Assembly: GCF_030704535.1 (NCBI RefSeq)
Contig: NC_081817.1
Location: 26,537,001-26,601,000 of the forward strand
Length of the DNA stretch: 64,000 bases
Direction: 5' to 3'
Source of the DNA: Vitis vinifera
Taxonomy: Eukaryota; Streptophyta; Magnoliopsida; Vitales; Vitaceae
The notes under the pieces were generated by a model. The model made no database searches and had not been told where the DNA came from. It saw only the letters and a program-made list of their open reading frames with translations. Positions within the stretch are counted from its first letter, which is position 1. Every line of letters begins with the position of its first letter. The translations under genes were made by a program, and so were the position numbers. Below are positions 61,778-64,000 of the stretch, piece by piece.

Positions 61778-64000
61778 ATGAAAATTGAGGAAGAAAAAAA
61801 TTCGGCGATGAAAAATACGAAACAGAAGAGGTATAAAATTTTGGGAAAAAAGAGAAGTGAAAGAAAGCCAGGTTTTGAAACCTCGTCATCGTCATCAGAA
61901 AATGAGAAGAAATCAACTGATTCGGTAAGCATTAATTTTCTACTTGAAATTTATATTTTTAATTTTTTTTAATTTTATCATTTTTAATAGATTTTTTTTT
62001 TATGAATTTATTTTTCATGAATTGATAATCTAATTGTTGGAAATTTTCTCAGTGAGGTTATAGTCCAAGGTTTAAAGCAATATTTGAATGATTAGAAAAA
62101 ACTAAACTTAACTACTATCAAGTTTACCATCAAAAGGTTTTGAAATTTTGTGTAATGAAGTTATTTGTTATGAATTTATAACGTATTTGAATATAATTTT
62201 TATGAAATTATTTTATCCAAACATTTAGAATTTTGATTTAAATATATATGTTAAGAAAAAACTGAACTTAACTGCTATCAAGTTCATTGTCAACAGGTTG
62301 CAATTTCAAAATGGTTTTGTTTTGTTTCAAATTTCAATAAACACTAGAATAATGTCTCCAATTTTTTGTAGCTGCAACTTAGTAAAATATAATAGCTTCA
62401 ATTGCATTAGTAAAATAATATCTTTAGAATATTAGCATTTGACATGACATCCTTAAATAATAGGAAAATAAAGTCTATGTTAAGAAGTAATACAAAATGA
62501 TGGATTTAACATAGTTGGATAAGTTTGGTAATATAATTTTGCTCAATTTATATTGATATTTTTACAATTTGTTATTATCTTGCAGATTGACATTCCGCCT
62601 CCTCTCTTATCTTTTATATCTAAAATATCTAAAGAGGAGTACTTTCCTAGAAAAATTGCATGTTTGCCTCACTTGGTAGCCATTGAAAATATTAAGAAGA
62701 AATTGACTGAACCACAATTGGAGATGTTTAGAAAATCATGTTTTGGTCATTTTTTACTCCTTCCCGAACTTAGATTTTCAGCCCAAATTGTTCATCAATT
62801 GTTGTTACGTCAATGTGAAACCAAAAAAGACAATGAAATATGGATTTTATTAAAGTCAAAGGGCTTAAGATTTAGTAAAGAAGAGTTTGCATTGGTTACG
62901 GGCTTGAGTTTTGGTCCTATTACAAAATGTGATAAAAAATCATTACGAATAAGGGACACATACTTTAAAGGAGAAAACAAGGTGCGTAATGATGAGTTAG
63001 AGAAAGTTTTTCTTTCTTTAGGAGAGGAAAAGAAAAAGAAAAAGAAAAAAAAGGAATTTGAAGATGAAGAGGTGATAAAGTTGGCACTTTTGTATTTTTA
63101 GAGCATGTTTTATTTGGGAAAGAAGGAAAAAACTTAATAGATATGGAATGGGTTGCTTTGGTTGATAATTTGGAGGCTTTTAACAAGTATCCATGGGGGG
63201 GGGGGGGGGGGGGGGGATTTGTTATGAGAGGACACTATTTGGTTTGCAAAGAGCTTTGGAGAACCGGGTATCCAAATACCAAGATAAAAAGAAAGCAAAG
63301 GGAGAAGCTGCAGTTGAAGCATATAGTCTTGTTGGATTTCCATATGCATTCCAGGTTTGGGCATACGAGGCTATTCCACTTATTGGATTGAAATATGCCA
63401 CTCGTGTATCTGAGAGCTATCCTCGAATATTAAATTGGAGTGCAACAAGTGCTCCAAGGTCTACTGAGGTTGAAAATGTATTTCTAGAGCCTCATGTAAG
63501 TAATTCTTTACCTTTAAATTTTAAGAATGCAATTATAAATATTATTGTATTGTTGTTTATTAATAATTATATTTGATTTGGACTTTGTAGTTAACTTTTC
63601 ATTCGCTTCTAACACCCACTTTAGAGGAGCAACAACAAGACTATTACAAGCATGTAGATAAATAAGGAGCTTTAGCAGAAATGTTGCACCAATCAAATGC
63701 CTCACAAGATGCCAAGAAGGATGACTTAAGGCATGAAAAAAGCTCATTTGACACTGCTGCATATGTTGCTGCTGCTACTGTTGCAATGGCAGAAGAAACA
63801 ACAAATGATGCAGTCGCCCCATCAATAGAGGTAACTTAACCTAAACTTAGCCATCATAAATAATGCATGCATGTTTTTTTTTTTTTTTTTGGTACTTTAT
63901 TTAATATAAGATGTTCATTCCATAATTAACATGTGGAACCTGACCTTAACTATAAATAAACTTATAGGAAGTTAAGTTTGTAGGGATCATGAAAAAACCT
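61778..64000 (+). pseudogene. DUF1985 (Ulp1-protease-associated, transposon-linked) gene, broken, 3' end outside window
   Basis: Exons join in phase: 61778-61924 (basic, Ser-rich), 62586-63495, 63591-63830 and 63968 onward. Exon 2 holds a DUF1985 domain: FRKSCFGHFLLLPELRFSAQ, then QLLLRQ, WILLKSKGLRFSKEEFALVT and GLSFGP. After LALLYF one T of a T run is missing and gives an early TAG at 63099-63101. The domain resumes one frame on as LEHVLFGKEG, then FNKYPWG, and runs into 22 G. Beyond them a further frame shift is needed to read CYERTLFGLQRALENRVSKY and YAFQVWAYEAIPLIG. A TAA at 63663-63665 breaks exon 3. DUF1985 proteins often carry a C-terminal Ulp1-like cysteine protease and occur in Mutator-like elements; that part would lie beyond the window. 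The function of DUF1985 is unknown. Confidence 0.8.
63195..63216. repeat. Poly-G homopolymer (22 nt) in coding sequence
   Basis: Twenty-two consecutive G lie within the DUF1985 domain after FNKYPW. The frames on the two sides are offset. No other G run of this size is present in the window. Confidence 0.95.

Overview
The window is nuclear DNA of a flowering plant. Genes have introns with GT/AG borders, intergenic DNA is very AT-rich, and plant Copia-type LTR elements, TIR MITEs and a LINE tail are present. Gene content and the style of the NBS-LRR cluster look most like grapevine (Vitis). That species call is inference; no database was searched.

Layout. 1-1879 (+): last five exons of a type IIB autoinhibited Ca2+-ATPase, whose 5' part lies outside the window. 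4984-8243 (-): a three-exon gene for a 167-residue Ser/Pro-rich conserved plant protein of unknown function. 9969-19314 (-): a complete five-exon gene for cytosolic NAD-dependent glycerol-3-phosphate dehydrogenase (465 residues). Its introns are crowded: intron 3 (5.4 kb) holds a 94-bp minisatellite and about 3.4 kb of joined Copia-type LTR sequence, and intron 1 holds two broken plastid fragments (psbH, psbB). About 19.3-31.3 kb: long AT-rich and moderate-GC DNA with MITEs and no convincing gene. 31508-33703 (-): a complete five-exon cytokinin oxidase/dehydrogenase gene (529 residues). 33.8-43.6 kb: gene-poor DNA.

43.6-60.9 kb is a tandem CC-NBS-LRR resistance-gene cluster on the minus strand. 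The left copy (45844-50290) is a pseudogene with frameshifts, a deletion and a 5'-truncated LINE insertion flanked by a target-site duplication. The right copy (56840-60910) is an intact single-exon gene of 1356 residues. Each copy is followed on its 3' side by related, unidentified sequence (43.6-45.8 kb and 52.5-56.8 kb), so the duplicated unit is about 11 kb and larger than the resistance gene itself. 61778-64000 (+) is the start of a DUF1985 (Ulp1-protease-associated, transposon-linked) gene. It is broken by a frameshift, a 22-nt poly-G run and a stop codon, and it continues past the window.

The intact genes do not form one pathway. They are ordinary housekeeping, hormone and defence genes: Ca2+ export, glycerol-3-phosphate supply, cytokinin breakdown and pathogen sensing. 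The less ordinary content is the layered insertions inside the dehydrogenase introns, the duplicated downstream tract of the resistance genes, and the broken DUF1985 gene. I saw no clear evidence of a wholly new biological system.
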